32,227 nucleotides of DNA from positions 1-32,227 of the forward strand of contig JASIGD010000339.1 of NCBI GenBank assembly GCA_030045295.1. The letters are read 5' to 3'. The notes under the pieces are model-generated. The model saw nothing but the letters and a program-made list of their open reading frames with translations. It did no database searches and had not been told where the DNA came from. Origin of the DNA: Streptosporangiaceae bacterium. GTDB lineage: Bacteria; Actinomycetota; Actinomycetes; Streptosporangiales; Streptosporangiaceae. A program made the position numbers and the translations under genes. Shown piece after piece: positions 16,000 to 24,336 of this stretch (position 1 is the stretch's first letter; each line of letters starts with the position of its first letter).

Positions 16000-18900
16000 T
16001 CAGGGCGGGAAGCCGGATCCGGTCCAGCGCTGGAACACCTCGATCTTCTCGGCCGGCCAGGCGCCGTCGCAGGGCATCGTGCCGTCGCGGAGCCGGTCGA
16101 GGATCCCGGCGGCGTGATCCCGGACGTCGTCCCGGGACCACAGGTCGAAGGCGAACGCCATGGATTTCCGGTCGTGCTCGCGGAACAGCGGTTTGATGTG
16201 CGCCTCGAAGCTCACGCTCTCGCCGGGCCCGGGCAGGGCGATCTCCGGCTGGTCGGCGGCGCTGGCCTGCTCGGGCGCTTCGGCGGGCGGGCCGTCCGGG
16301 CCCCAGTCCCACCGGGGCGGGGCCGCCGCGTCCGCGCCGCCGGCTCGCGAACTCCACTCCAGGTAAGACGCGAGGGCCGCGCGGAACCCGGGATCGGCGG
16401 GCAGCCGGGCCTCCTCGGCGGCGTGACCGGCCAGCGTGACCCAGCGCGCTCGCTGCTCCTCGCTGAGACCCTGGCGCATGGCCGCGGCGGCGCGGTCTTC
16501 CTGGCTGGCCGCGGGCCCGCCGAAGGCCTCGGCGATAATGGCGGCCTCGCGCCCCGGGTGCTCCGGCGGCATCGTCGCGAATAGCGGCGCGAGCAGGTCG
16601 TCGCCGGGTACGTGCTTCTCGTACAGCAGGCGGGTCATCCGGGTGAGCGCGGGCAGGCCGCCGGCCCACTCGAACAGGCTCGGTTCGGCGCCGGGCGCGC
16701 GAACCGGGTCGCGGAACTCCACGTACCAGTGCATGCCGCTGCAGAACGGCTTGTTCTGCGAGTGACCGCAGCGGCACAGCGCGTAGTGCTCGCGGGACGA
16801 CCCCGCGGCGCGCGATTCCCGGACGCCCCGGGCGTTGACGAGCGGGATCCCGCCGGTCACCCGGTAGGGACCGTCCTGGGTGACCTGGATCGCGCGTTCG
16901 CGCTGGCCGTGCCAGTCGACCAGGTCCCGGGCTTCCTTGCCGTCGAAGGCCAGGCTCAACGCCCCGGACGGGCAGTCGCGGACCGCCCGGACGAGCTCGT
17001 CCATGCGGGCGCCGCTGGGCGCGACGAAGGGCTCCTTGTCCGTGCGGAACGCGGTCGACAGCCGGTCGGTGCACAGGCCGGAGTGCTGGCAGATGCCGCG
17101 GTTGTCGAAGATCGTCAGTTGCTGCCCGGGGTAGGTGTCCCGCTGGTCCGGCACCCGGTTCGGGTCCTTGCCGTCGGTGAAGCCGTTGCTCGCGTGCGTC
17201 CCGTCGCAGAACGGCTTCATCGACGAGCCGCCGCACCGGCACAAGGCAAGCTGGGGCGGCACGCTACGGCGTTCGCCGAGCGGCGTACGCAGCGCCGAGA
17301 CGTTCGTGACCAGGTAGGGGCCGTTCTTCGCGGTCCTGATCAACGGCGGCAAGGCGCCCTGCAGGTCTTCCAGGGCGGCGATCCGCCGGTCCCGCTCCGC
17401 CGTCGGCACCTGGCCGCAGGCCAGGTCCTGCAGCGCCGCAGCGGCCTCGAGCAGCCCGGGCGGCCCGTCGCGGCCGACGCCCGCCCGCAGCCTGGTGACC
17501 TGCAGGGCGGCGTCCCACAGGGAGGCCGCGGCCTCGGCGGGCGCGGCGTCGGAGGAGACCGGGGAGGGTCCCTGGACAGGGGGGGCCGGCGGGATGCCGT
17601 GGGCGGATGACACGTCACGCAGCGCCTCGCTCAGCGGGCGCAGCACGCTGTCGACCAGGCGTGCCACCGTGCGGGCGTCGCCCTGGTTGGCCTGCACGGC
17701 CTGGTAGGCCGAGCGGACGGCGTCGCCCAGGTGGGACAGGAATTCGTCGGCGTGGCCGGTGAAACCACCGTCCGTTCGGTAAAAATCCGCGGCGCGGGCC
17801 AGCAGGGACGGTAGGAGATCAGCCGGAGCCGGGGTTCCGGGGACGGGGCGGACGTCCCTGGCCGGCATGTGGGCCTCGAGCGCCCGGGCGATGTCGTCCA
17901 GGCTGGACCGGATCGCCGCCAGCTGGTCGGCCAAGGCCGGCGCGCACGGGACTCCCGGCGCGCAGAACTCGGCGGCCTGGCGGATGCGCTCGGTGAGCAG
18001 GATCCAGGCGGCTTCCTGGTGCGGCAGCACGGTGTCGGACTCGTAGAACAGCTCGAAGCTGGGGCCCGCCGTGCGGCCCGGGTAGTCCGGGCCGGCCGGC
18101 AGCTGCGTGACCAGGTCGCCGAGCGGCTTGATGACCTGGAACATGAGGTTGACGCTAGCGTCGGCCAGCGCCTTGAGCTGGGCGTCGTTCTCCTCGGTGT
18201 GGGCCAGGAAGCGCTGCAGCATCAGCAGCAGGACCTCGTAGGTGACGTTGAACAGGTCCATGACCTGCCCGGTCAGTGGGTCGGTGACGAGCGGGACGCC
18301 GGTGTCGCGCTCGCTCGGCCTGACGTTGACGGTGACCACCGGCCGGGTCGGGTCGAAGGCCGGGTTGGCCTCGCGGAGCTGGAGATACTCGTCCAGGATC
18401 TGCACGAACTGACCGAAGTGGGCCTCCCTCCAATCCCCGCGCGGGCCCTCGCCCTGGTCGAGGATCTCGTCGATGGCTCGTTGCGCTGACGCGGTATCGG
18501 TCACCGCGATCAGCTCGGGCCAGCCGAAATACTGCTGGGTAGCCTGGGCGCGCGGCGGGCCCACGAACAGCCAGCGCTCCCCGAACTTGTCCGCCAGGTG
18601 CGCGATCCCGGCTTCGATGGACCGGTACAGGTGCCCGACCGTCTTGAAGTCCTGGCTGCGCGGGACGATTTCGCCGGGCTGCATGGCCGGCTGCGCGCGG
18701 CCGAAGGCAGCCATCCCCTCGGCGTCGTCCAGGTCCATGCCCTCCGGGCGCTCGAGGAACATGAAGTGCCGGAGCGCGGCCTCGCCGAACGGCAGCAGCG
18801 CCAGGTGCACGCCGGCCGGGTACTGGGTAGCGGGGTGCGGGAAGTTCGGCCGGGACACGTGCGGGGCGCCGCCGATGGCGGACAGCAGGTTCTGCACCAG

Positions 18901-19206
18901 GGACAGGTGCAGCATCTCCTGCGTGGCCACGTGGGAGATCTGCTGGCGCCAGCGTTGCACCGCTGCTACTTCTCCGGCGGTCAGGCCCTCGTCCTCGGAT
19001 TGCTTGAGCGAGAACGCGGCGTACAAGTACTGGCACATGATGCCGTGCTCGAGTTCGGCGGCCTCGCACAGCATGTAGTACAGCGCCTCGCGATGCTCGA
19101 TCACGAACGGGGCTTCGGGCGGCGCCAGGCCGCCGCGAGTGGCAATCACCTGCGCGAGCCGCCCCCGTCCCGCCGTTGCCTCCCGGCGGTCTTGGCTTTC
19201 GCTCAT
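16000..19206 (-). CDS. Multidomain iron protein: ferritin-like + 2 CDGSH + [Fe-S] + truncated-globin-like
   Basis: A 1068-residue protein with a good ribosome site (GAGGAGG 8 nt before ATG 19206). Residues about 30-300 match the ferritin-like domain of the VioB/RebD group (AAELEHGIMCQYLYAAFSLK, TQEMLHLSLVQNLLSAIGG; candidate metal ligands E53, E97, H100). A helical linker follows to about 600. CDGSH motif 1 is C656, C658, C667, H671. A divergent ferredoxin-like motif has C706, C712 and C745 (RGICQHSGLC, DCPSGAL). CDGSH motif 2 is C811, C813, C822, H826. Residues about 844-953 resemble a group II truncated haemoglobin (LFEWAGGLPALTRM, EEQRARWVTL, LEWSSRAG), but without the usual proximal His segment. 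A C-terminal unit (HIKPLFREHDRKSMAFAFDL, TMPCDGAWPAEKIEVFQRW) ends the protein. No signal peptide, so cytosolic. A redox or oxygenase role is likely; the substrate is unknown. Confidence 0.88.
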   Translation of the reverse strand: MSESQDRREATAGRGRLAQVIATRGGLAPPEAPFVIEHREALYYMLCEAAELEHGIMCQYLYAAFSLKQSEDEGLTAGEVAAVQRWRQQISHVATQEMLHLSLVQNLLSAIGGAPHVSRPNFPHPATQYPAGVHLALLPFGEAALRHFMFLERPEGMDLDDAEGMAAFGRAQPAMQPGEIVPRSQDFKTVGHLYRSIEAGIAHLADKFGERWLFVGPPRAQATQQYFGWPELIAVTDTASAQRAIDEILDQGEGPRGDWREAHFGQFVQILDEYLQLREANPAFDPTRPVVTVNVRPSERDTGVPLVTDPLTGQVMDLFNVTYEVLLLMLQRFLAHTEENDAQLKALADASVNLMFQVIKPLGDLVTQLPAGPDYPGRTAGPSFELFYESDTVLPHQEAAWILLTERIRQAAEFCAPGVPCAPALADQLAAIRSSLDDIARALEAHMPARDVRPVPGTPAPADLLPSLLARAADFYRTDGGFTGHADEFLSHLGDAVRSAYQAVQANQGDARTVARLVDSVLRPLSEALRDVSSAHGIPPAPPVQGPSPVSSDAAPAEAAASLWDAALQVTRLRAGVGRDGPPGLLEAAAALQDLACGQVPTAERDRRIAALEDLQGALPPLIRTAKNGPYLVTNVSALRTPLGERRSVPPQLALCRCGGSSMKPFCDGTHASNGFTDGKDPNRVPDQRDTYPGQQLTIFDNRGICQHSGLCTDRLSTAFRTDKEPFVAPSGARMDELVRAVRDCPSGALSLAFDGKEARDLVDWHGQRERAIQVTQDGPYRVTGGIPLVNARGVRESRAAGSSREHYALCRCGHSQNKPFCSGMHWYVEFRDPVRAPGAEPSLFEWAGGLPALTRMTRLLYEKHVPGDDLLAPLFATMPPEHPGREAAIIAEAFGGPAASQEDRAAAAMRQGLSEEQRARWVTLAGHAAEEARLPADPGFRAALASYLEWSSRAGGADAAAPPRWDWGPDGPPAEAPEQASAADQPEIALPGPGESVSFEAHIKPLFREHDRKSMAFAFDLWSRDDVRDHAAGILDRLRDGTMPCDGAWPAEKIEVFQRWTGSGFPP

Positions 19207-19481
19207 CTTTCAGGCCTCCTCGTGGCCATTGTGTACACGGCTCTGGGGCTGGCGCGGCGGTTGTGATTGCGCTCTGGATGAACACCGAACTGCGGCGCCG
19301 CCGGACGGCCAGGTGGGCGGCCTGCGGGCAGATATTACGGAAAAAGAAGGTACTCCCCGGTAGGCGGTCCGTCGCCAGGCCGAATGGCTAACGTGTCGGC
19401 CAGTCAGCCACCCGGGCGGTTATGTGCGGGGACCGCCCAGGTTCCCGTGTGCGGCTGCGATCCAGGCTCGGGGAGGCACAG
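19207..19481. other. Intergenic region between divergent iron protein and lipoprotein genes
   Basis: About 275 bp between divergent genes. It contains an A-rich patch (ATATTACGGAAAAAGAAGG, 19331-19349) that is the most promoter-like stretch, and TAACGT at 19390-19395 on the plus strand, about 85 bp before the lipoprotein start. No gene was seen. Confidence 0.4.
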
Positions 19482-20489
19482 TTGAACACCCGCAGCGTTC
19501 GTCCGGTGCCGTTCGTCGCGGCAGCGATCATGGTCCTGGCCGCCGGGTGCGCCGCGGCGGGCAGCAACGCCGCGGCGATCTCGGCACCGGCCAGGCCCGA
19601 AGAGCCGGACATCACGGTCGCGGCCATACCGGCGGTCGACCTGGCCGGCCTGTACATCGCGCAGAACCAGGGGTTCTTCGCCCAGCAGGGCCTGCGCGTG
19701 ACGATCAAGAAGGTACCCAGCAGCCAGGCGATCCTCGCCGACCAGCTCAAGGGCCAGATCGACATCAGCGCCGGGAGCTACGTCGCGTACGTGTCGGCGC
19801 AGGCGGCCGGGGCCAGGTTCCGCATCCTGGCCGAGGCGTCCACCTTGCAGCCCGGCACCCGCGTGCTGGTCACCACCGCGGACTCGCCGATCATGACCAT
19901 CGGCCAGCTGGCGGGCCGGAAGATCGGGGTCAACGGGGTTAACAGCATCGGCATGCTGCTGATCAGCGCGCTGCTGTCCGAGCACGGAATCTCGCCCCGG
20001 CGGGTGGACTTCGTCACCGACCAGAAGGGCTTCCCGGCGATGCCCGGGCAACTGCAGGACGGCGACTGGGATGCCGCGTTCCTGGCCGAGCCCTACATCA
20101 CCGTGGCGGGGGAACAGTACGGCGAGAAGGTGCTGGCTGACCTGGATCAGGGCGCCATGTTGGACCTGCCGGTCGACGGGTACGTGGCCACCCGGGCCTG
20201 GGCGGAGAAGTACCCGCAGACGGCGGCCGCGTTCGTGCGGGCGATCGAGGAGGGCCAGGCGACGGCCAACAGCGACCCTGCCGCGGTCCAGGTCGCGCTG
20301 GCGAAGTACGACCAGCTGCCGCTCCGGGTGACCGCGGCCATGGTGCGGTCCGGTTATCCGGTCGGCCCGGTGGACGAGACGGGCATCCAGCGCGTCGCCG
20401 ACGCCATGCTCGAGTTCGGCATGCTCGGCAGGCAATACGCCGTTCCCGTCGGGCGCGGGACCCTGGTCGCATCGATGGTCGGCTCCTGA
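19482..20489 (+). CDS. ABC transporter substrate-binding lipoprotein (NMT1/SsuA/THI5-like)
   Basis: A 335-residue extracellular solute-binding lipoprotein. TTG 19482 was chosen because GGGGAGG lies 5 nt upstream and gives a short N-region, a hydrophobic stretch and lipobox LAAGC with C23. The mature part begins DITVAAIPAVDLAGLYIAQN followed by GFF, the signature of the NMT1/SsuA-like periplasmic-binding family that takes up thiamine precursors, sulfonates, nitrate and similar compounds. QLKGQIDISAGSYVAYVSAQ and GQLAGRKIGVNGVNS are further family features. No permease or ATPase gene follows, so it is an orphan binding protein whose partners must lie elsewhere. It is divergent from the iron-protein gene. 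The ligand is unknown. Confidence 0.88.
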   Translation: MNTRSVRPVPFVAAAIMVLAAGCAAAGSNAAAISAPARPEEPDITVAAIPAVDLAGLYIAQNQGFFAQQGLRVTIKKVPSSQAILADQLKGQIDISAGSYVAYVSAQAAGARFRILAEASTLQPGTRVLVTTADSPIMTIGQLAGRKIGVNGVNSIGMLLISALLSEHGISPRRVDFVTDQKGFPAMPGQLQDGDWDAAFLAEPYITVAGEQYGEKVLADLDQGAMLDLPVDGYVATRAWAEKYPQTAAAFVRAIEEGQATANSDPAAVQVALAKYDQLPLRVTAAMVRSGYPVGPVDETGIQRVADAMLEFGMLGRQYAVPVGRGTLVASMVGS

Positions 20490-20523
20490 CGCGGCCCGCG
20501 GCCCGGCGAACCGCGCTGGATAC

Positions 20524-20529
20524 TAACGT
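20524..20529 (+). promoter_or_regulatory. Candidate -10 box (TAACGT) for a leaderless small gene
   Basis: TAACGT matches TANNNT and ends 7 nt before ATG 20537, the spacing of leaderless actinobacterial promoters. No -35 was recognised. Confidence 0.4.
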
Positions 20530-20536
20530 TGGCTGC

Positions 20537-20809
20537 ATGATTGACGACGCTGCCCGGGACCGGGCCATCTACCATGCGCTCAAGGCGGCCGATGAAGTCG
20601 CTGCGGCCCTGCAGGCGCACCTGGTCGAGGAGCACGGCGCCGACCCGGAGCGTACCGCCCCGCGGAGTTCGTCGACCGACTCGCTCAATCTGCTGCGGCA
20701 GGCTCGGGAGCGCCTTGGCCAAGGGCTCAGAGCAGTCGGGGCCGACACCATCGCCGAATCCGACCAGATCTCCCTGCGCAACCAGCGGACCCGGCAGCAC
20801 GGCAGCTAG
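20537..20809 (+). CDS. Small hypothetical protein, 90 residues
   Basis: No family recognised. The product is charged and probably helical (MIDDAARDRAIYHALKAADE, then VAAALQAHLVEEHGADPE), with a Ser-rich break (APRSSSTDS) and a second helix (LNLLRQARERLGQGLRAVGA). It has no Cys, signal peptide or membrane segment. Support for being real: a TANNNT box at leaderless distance, codon usage with GC-rich third positions, and a length filling the gap between two solid genes. The lack of a ribosome site fits leaderless translation. It might be a small regulatory or ribosome-associated protein, but nothing in the sequence shows this. Confidence 0.55.
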   Translation: MIDDAARDRAIYHALKAADEVAAALQAHLVEEHGADPERTAPRSSSTDSLNLLRQARERLGQGLRAVGADTIAESDQISLRNQRTRQHGS

Positions 20810-20953
20810 GCGCGCTGACGGGTTATCGCCGCCCAGCGCGCGCGACCGCGTCCCGTCTGGATGCGGGGCGGCTTCGCATCCGGCGTCCGTTTCCCGGCGT
20901 CCCGGTGTCTACATCAGCGGGAGCCGACAACACCAGCAAACGGAAGGACCGAG

Positions 20954-21550
20954 ATGGGGAAGATCGTCATCTTCGAGAACGTCTCGCTCGATGGAGTCGT
21001 TCAGGACCCGACCGGTGAGGAGGGTTTCACGCTCGGCGGCTGGTTCGCCCAGATCGGGGACGGAGACCGCGCAGCGTGGGGACGGGTCGAGCTCGACGAG
21101 GCGCTGGGCACCCAGGCCCTGCTGCTAGGGCGTCGCAGCGACGAGTGGTTCGCCGCGCGGTTTCCGTCCCGGACCGGCGAATGGGCGGACAGATTGAATA
21201 GCCTGCCCAAGTACGTCGTGTCCTCGACCCTCGAAGAGCCCAGATGGAACAACTCGACGGTCCTGAAGGGCGACGTGGTGCGCGAGGTCTCGAAGCTGAA
21301 GCGGGAGCTGGACGGGGACATCGTGGTCTACGCCAGCATCCAGCTCGCCCGCGCGCTGATCGAGGACGACCTGGCCGACGAGCTGCGGCTGATGATCTTC
21401 CCGGTCGTACTCGGTGCTGGCGAGCGCCTCTTCGCCGAGACCAGCGGCAAGAAGCCCCTGCGCCTCGTGCACGCCCGCACCGTGGGTGACAGTCTCGCCT
21501 TCCTGACCTACGAGCTCGTCCGAGAGCCCGGGAGCGGGCCGGCCGCTTGA
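20954..21550 (+). CDS. RibD C-terminal / dihydrofolate reductase-like family protein
   Basis: A 198-residue protein of the RibD_C/YyaP-type reductase family, with a DHFR-like fold. It begins GKIVIFENVSLDGVVQDPTG, contains ALLLGRRSDEWFAARFP, LPKYVVSSTLEEPRWNNSTV and DGDIVVYASIQLARALIEDD, and ends with the family's LRLMIFPVVLGAGERLF. ATG 20954 was chosen because GGAAGGA lies 5 nt upstream. Members bind NADPH and are rarely characterised; a few act in riboflavin or folate-like chemistry, others have no known substrate. It is not part of the pterin cluster, which lies 11 kb away. Confidence 0.9.
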   Translation: MGKIVIFENVSLDGVVQDPTGEEGFTLGGWFAQIGDGDRAAWGRVELDEALGTQALLLGRRSDEWFAARFPSRTGEWADRLNSLPKYVVSSTLEEPRWNNSTVLKGDVVREVSKLKRELDGDIVVYASIQLARALIEDDLADELRLMIFPVVLGAGERLFAETSGKKPLRLVHARTVGDSLAFLTYELVREPGSGPAA

Positions 21551-21593
21551 CCCCGGTAACACTGGTCCCAGGGGTGAAGGGCGCGTGATTACC

Positions 21594-21634
21594 GTGGACA
21601 CTTACCCCGCGGAATAGGCCAGGTAACTGTCCAC
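21594..21634. terminator. Inverted repeat after the RibD-like gene
   Basis: GTGGACACTTACC (21594-21606) and GGTAACTGTCCAC (21622-21634) pair over 13 bp with one mismatch around a 15-nt loop. It starts 44 bp after the stop codon and lies about 120 bp before the patatin start. It may terminate the upstream gene or regulate the downstream one. Confidence 0.5.
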
Positions 21635-21754
21635 GATCCTGGCGGGAGGACGTTCCGGCAAAGGCCGGGGTGCCCGGGACGTTTCCGCGCAAACGCGGGA
21701 AGATGGCCCCAGGCCGCAAGGGCCTCAACCGTCGCACTAGCCCGGGAGATACTG

Positions 21755-23041
21755 ATGAATACCCCCACGCCGAGCTCCCCCAACGTATCGATAGATCCGG
21801 ACAGCGACCGGGGATACGCGCGTACAGAGCCGTTCCAGCAAGAATTCGAGTCCGCGGCCGAGCATCTGCGCGAGGTTGACGGGTATGTCGATCCGGCTGA
21901 TCCGGACCAGCGCAAGCAACTGCGCGCCGACCTGGCGCTTGAAGGTGGCGGCGTCAAGGGCATCGGGCTGGTCGGCGCGGTGCTCGTCCTGGACGAGGCC
22001 GGGTACTCCATTGACCGGGTCGCGGGTACGAGCGCCGGCGCCATCACCGCGTCCCTGGTTGCTTCCATCTCCAAGGCCGGCAAGCCGATGACTGCCTTGC
22101 GCACCTACCTCGATCAGCTGAATTTCATGCAGTTCATGCCCGAGGGCAAGATCCATGAGTTCTTCGACCACCAGGGGGGAGTAGTCCAGAAGGCCGCCGA
22201 CGCGGCGATCCTCACGCGCCGGATGGGCCTTTATCCGGGCACGTACCTGGCGCAGTGGCTGCAGCCGATTCTCGATGAACTGGGCGTGCAGACCTTCGCG
22301 GACCTGAAGATCGATCAGGCAGATGATCCGGGCATGAGCCTGCCCCCGGACCGGCGGTACCGGCTGGTCGTTCACGTATCGGACATCACTCGCGGGGAGC
22401 TGGTGCAGTTGCCGTGGGACTACGCCTACTACGGGCTGGTGGCTGATGATCAGGAGGTGGTCGGCGCGGTCCGCGCGTCCATGTCGATCCCGTTCTTCTT
22501 CGAGCCGGTCACGATCCAGACCAAGGAGGCCAGCGTCAACGTGGCCATGCCGGACGGCAGCATGATCCGGCAGCACTACGACGCCGGCACCGTCACCTGG
22601 ACCGACGGCGGGATGCTGAGGAACTTCCCCATCGACGCGTTCGACCGCGTTGACGGCCAGCCAGCGCGCTGGCCGACCATCGGGATCAAGCTGTCCTCGC
22701 TGCAAACGGGCTTCGGCCCCACCCAGGCGTCAGGCACGGCGCTCAGCGTGGGCATCCGCGCGCTGGACACCATGATGAATGAGTGGGACCGCTACAACGT
22801 GCAAGCGACCACCGCCGCGCGCACGATCTTCGTCGACAACGCCGGCCTGACGGCGACCCAATTCGATTTGAGCCAGGAACAGCAGCAAGAGCTATTCCTC
22901 AACGGCGTTCAGGCCGCCACGAGCTTCATCATTGAAATGTCCCACGCCGGCGGCGTGCCGCGTGACGCCGGCCAGGCCAAGCAGTTCGTGCTGGCCAGGA
23001 ACGCGGCGGTCACGGCCGCAACGGCCATTCCGCCGCCGTGA
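21755..23041 (+). CDS. Patatin-like phospholipase
   Basis: A 428-residue lipid acyl hydrolase with a Ser-Asp dyad. The oxyanion-hole motif LEGGGVKGIGLVGAV is followed by the nucleophile elbow GTSAGA with S93, and the catalytic Asp is D284 in TDGGMLRNFPIDAF. AVRASMSIPFFFEPV is the usual segment between them. No signal peptide or membrane anchor is visible, so it is probably cytosolic or exported by another route. The N-terminal 60 residues (NTPTPSSPNVSIDPDSDRGY) are polar and may be disordered. GGGAGA lies 5 nt before the ATG. About 200 bp of hairpin-rich leader precede it. It is convergent with an SDR gene 18 bp downstream. Confidence 0.93.
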   Translation: MNTPTPSSPNVSIDPDSDRGYARTEPFQQEFESAAEHLREVDGYVDPADPDQRKQLRADLALEGGGVKGIGLVGAVLVLDEAGYSIDRVAGTSAGAITASLVASISKAGKPMTALRTYLDQLNFMQFMPEGKIHEFFDHQGGVVQKAADAAILTRRMGLYPGTYLAQWLQPILDELGVQTFADLKIDQADDPGMSLPPDRRYRLVVHVSDITRGELVQLPWDYAYYGLVADDQEVVGAVRASMSIPFFFEPVTIQTKEASVNVAMPDGSMIRQHYDAGTVTWTDGGMLRNFPIDAFDRVDGQPARWPTIGIKLSSLQTGFGPTQASGTALSVGIRALDTMMNEWDRYNVQATTAARTIFVDNAGLTATQFDLSQEQQQELFLNGVQAATSFIIEMSHAGGVPRDAGQAKQFVLARNAAVTAATAIPPP

Positions 23042-23059
23042 CGGCGGCCGGGCCGAAGA

Positions 23060-23962
23060 TCAACCCTGCAGGCCCGCCAGCAGCCGCCGGATCTCCGCGG
23101 CGAGCTGCGCGGCGGGCGGGAACCCGGGCACGTCGAGCTCGGTGTCGGGATTGTGGCCTTCGGCGATGGCCTGCCACCGGTCGAGCGCTCTGTGCGTGAA
23201 ATACGGGTCGGTGAACACCCAGAACCGGTCACCGGCGATGGCGTCCGCGACGAGGTCGGCCACGGCGGCAGGCGCCATCCCTTCGTCGATCGCGCGCTGC
23301 ACGTACGGAGTAATGATCCCGGCGGTCATCGCGGTCGGGGGAACCTCCCCCAGGCTCTCGGGCCAGTTGCGTTTGGCCTGGTAGATGCCGGTGCGAACCC
23401 AGCCGGGACACAGCACGCTGACCCCGACGGGAAGCCCGGCGACCTTCATGGCCCGGTAGAGGTCCTCGGAGATGGCGACCACGGCGTGCTTGGTCGCGTC
23501 GTAGGAGGGACTAGTCGCCGGGATCAGCCCAGCGGCGCTGGCCGTGTTGACGATGTGGCTCTCGCGCTGCGCGGCGAGCAGCGGCAAGAAGGCCCGTATC
23601 CCATGGATGACTCCCCACAGGTTGACTCCGAGCACCCACTTCCAGGCGGAGACCGGGCCGAACCACGGATCGGCATCGCTGGTCACGCCCGCGTTGTTGC
23701 ACACCACGTGGACCGCTCCGAAGCGGTCGACCGCGGCAGCCGCCAGGGCGTTCACCGCCGATTCGTCGCTGACGTCGGTCGGCACGGCGAGCGCCTTGAC
23801 GCCGAGGCCCGCGACCCGTTGCGTGGCCGCCTCCAGCGCGGGCTGCTCGACGTCGGCCAGGACCACATCGAGCCCGGCGCGGGCAAAGCGCTCGGCCAGC
23901 GCCAAGCCGATACCGCTGCCGGCCCCGGTGACGACGGCGACCTTCCCCGCGGTCAGCTCCAT
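23060..23962 (-). CDS. Short-chain dehydrogenase/reductase (SDR)
   Basis: A 300-residue classical SDR. The cofactor motif TGAGSGIG is at 12-19, NNAG at 89-92, catalytic Ser near S142 (NTASAAG), Y154 and K158 (YDATK). D37 after strand 2 (VVLADVEQ) suggests NAD(H) preference. CPGWVRTGI is the PG motif. The C-terminal extension of about 50 residues (DPYFTHRALDRWQAIAEGHN) is longer than in minimal SDRs and fits a group annotated as SDR-family oxidoreductases of unknown substrate. GAGGAGG lies 5 nt before ATG 23962. Convergent with the patatin gene and divergent from the GDPD-like gene. Confidence 0.93.
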   Translation of the reverse strand: MELTAGKVAVVTGAGSGIGLALAERFARAGLDVVLADVEQPALEAATQRVAGLGVKALAVPTDVSDESAVNALAAAAVDRFGAVHVVCNNAGVTSDADPWFGPVSAWKWVLGVNLWGVIHGIRAFLPLLAAQRESHIVNTASAAGLIPATSPSYDATKHAVVAISEDLYRAMKVAGLPVGVSVLCPGWVRTGIYQAKRNWPESLGEVPPTAMTAGIITPYVQRAIDEGMAPAAVADLVADAIAGDRFWVFTDPYFTHRALDRWQAIAEGHNPDTELDVPGFPPAAQLAAEIRRLLAGLQG

Positions 23963-24336
23963 GGCCGCCTCCTCGAATCGGGCTTGGCTTCAAGCTACAC
24001 CGCCGACTTGCCCGGGACCGTGAGGGGCCGAGCGGCTCAGCGCCCGGCTGACGCCCACGGGCCGGACGGCGGCCGAGCCGTTCCAGCGCGCGGGTGACAG
24101 CAGCCGGGGACGCGATGCTTCACCCCGGCGGGTTGATGACGGCCCTGCGGCTCCCGTTTTAGGGTTGGGAGTGTGCTGCTGGACGGCAACCGGGCAGCGG
24201 GCCATGTGGTGAGGGTGACCAACGACGTTGCGGCGCGGTGCCGGGCGGCCTGTCAGGTGACGTCGGATACCGAGAAGATCGCCGCGATGGGCCGGCATTG
24301 GTCAGCAGAGCTGGAGCAAGTGAGGCTTGGAGAGGC
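23963..24336. other. Intergenic region with a doubtful small ORF
   Basis: About 370 bp between divergent genes. On the plus strand TAGGGT (24160-24165) lies 7 nt before GTG 24173, which opens a 66-codon frame ending at 24373 and overlapping the next gene by 37 bp. The translation (LLDGNRAAGHVVRVTNDVAA and onward) matches nothing I know. The box may simply be the promoter of the GDPD-like gene, with a leader of about 165 nt. Confidence 0.4.
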
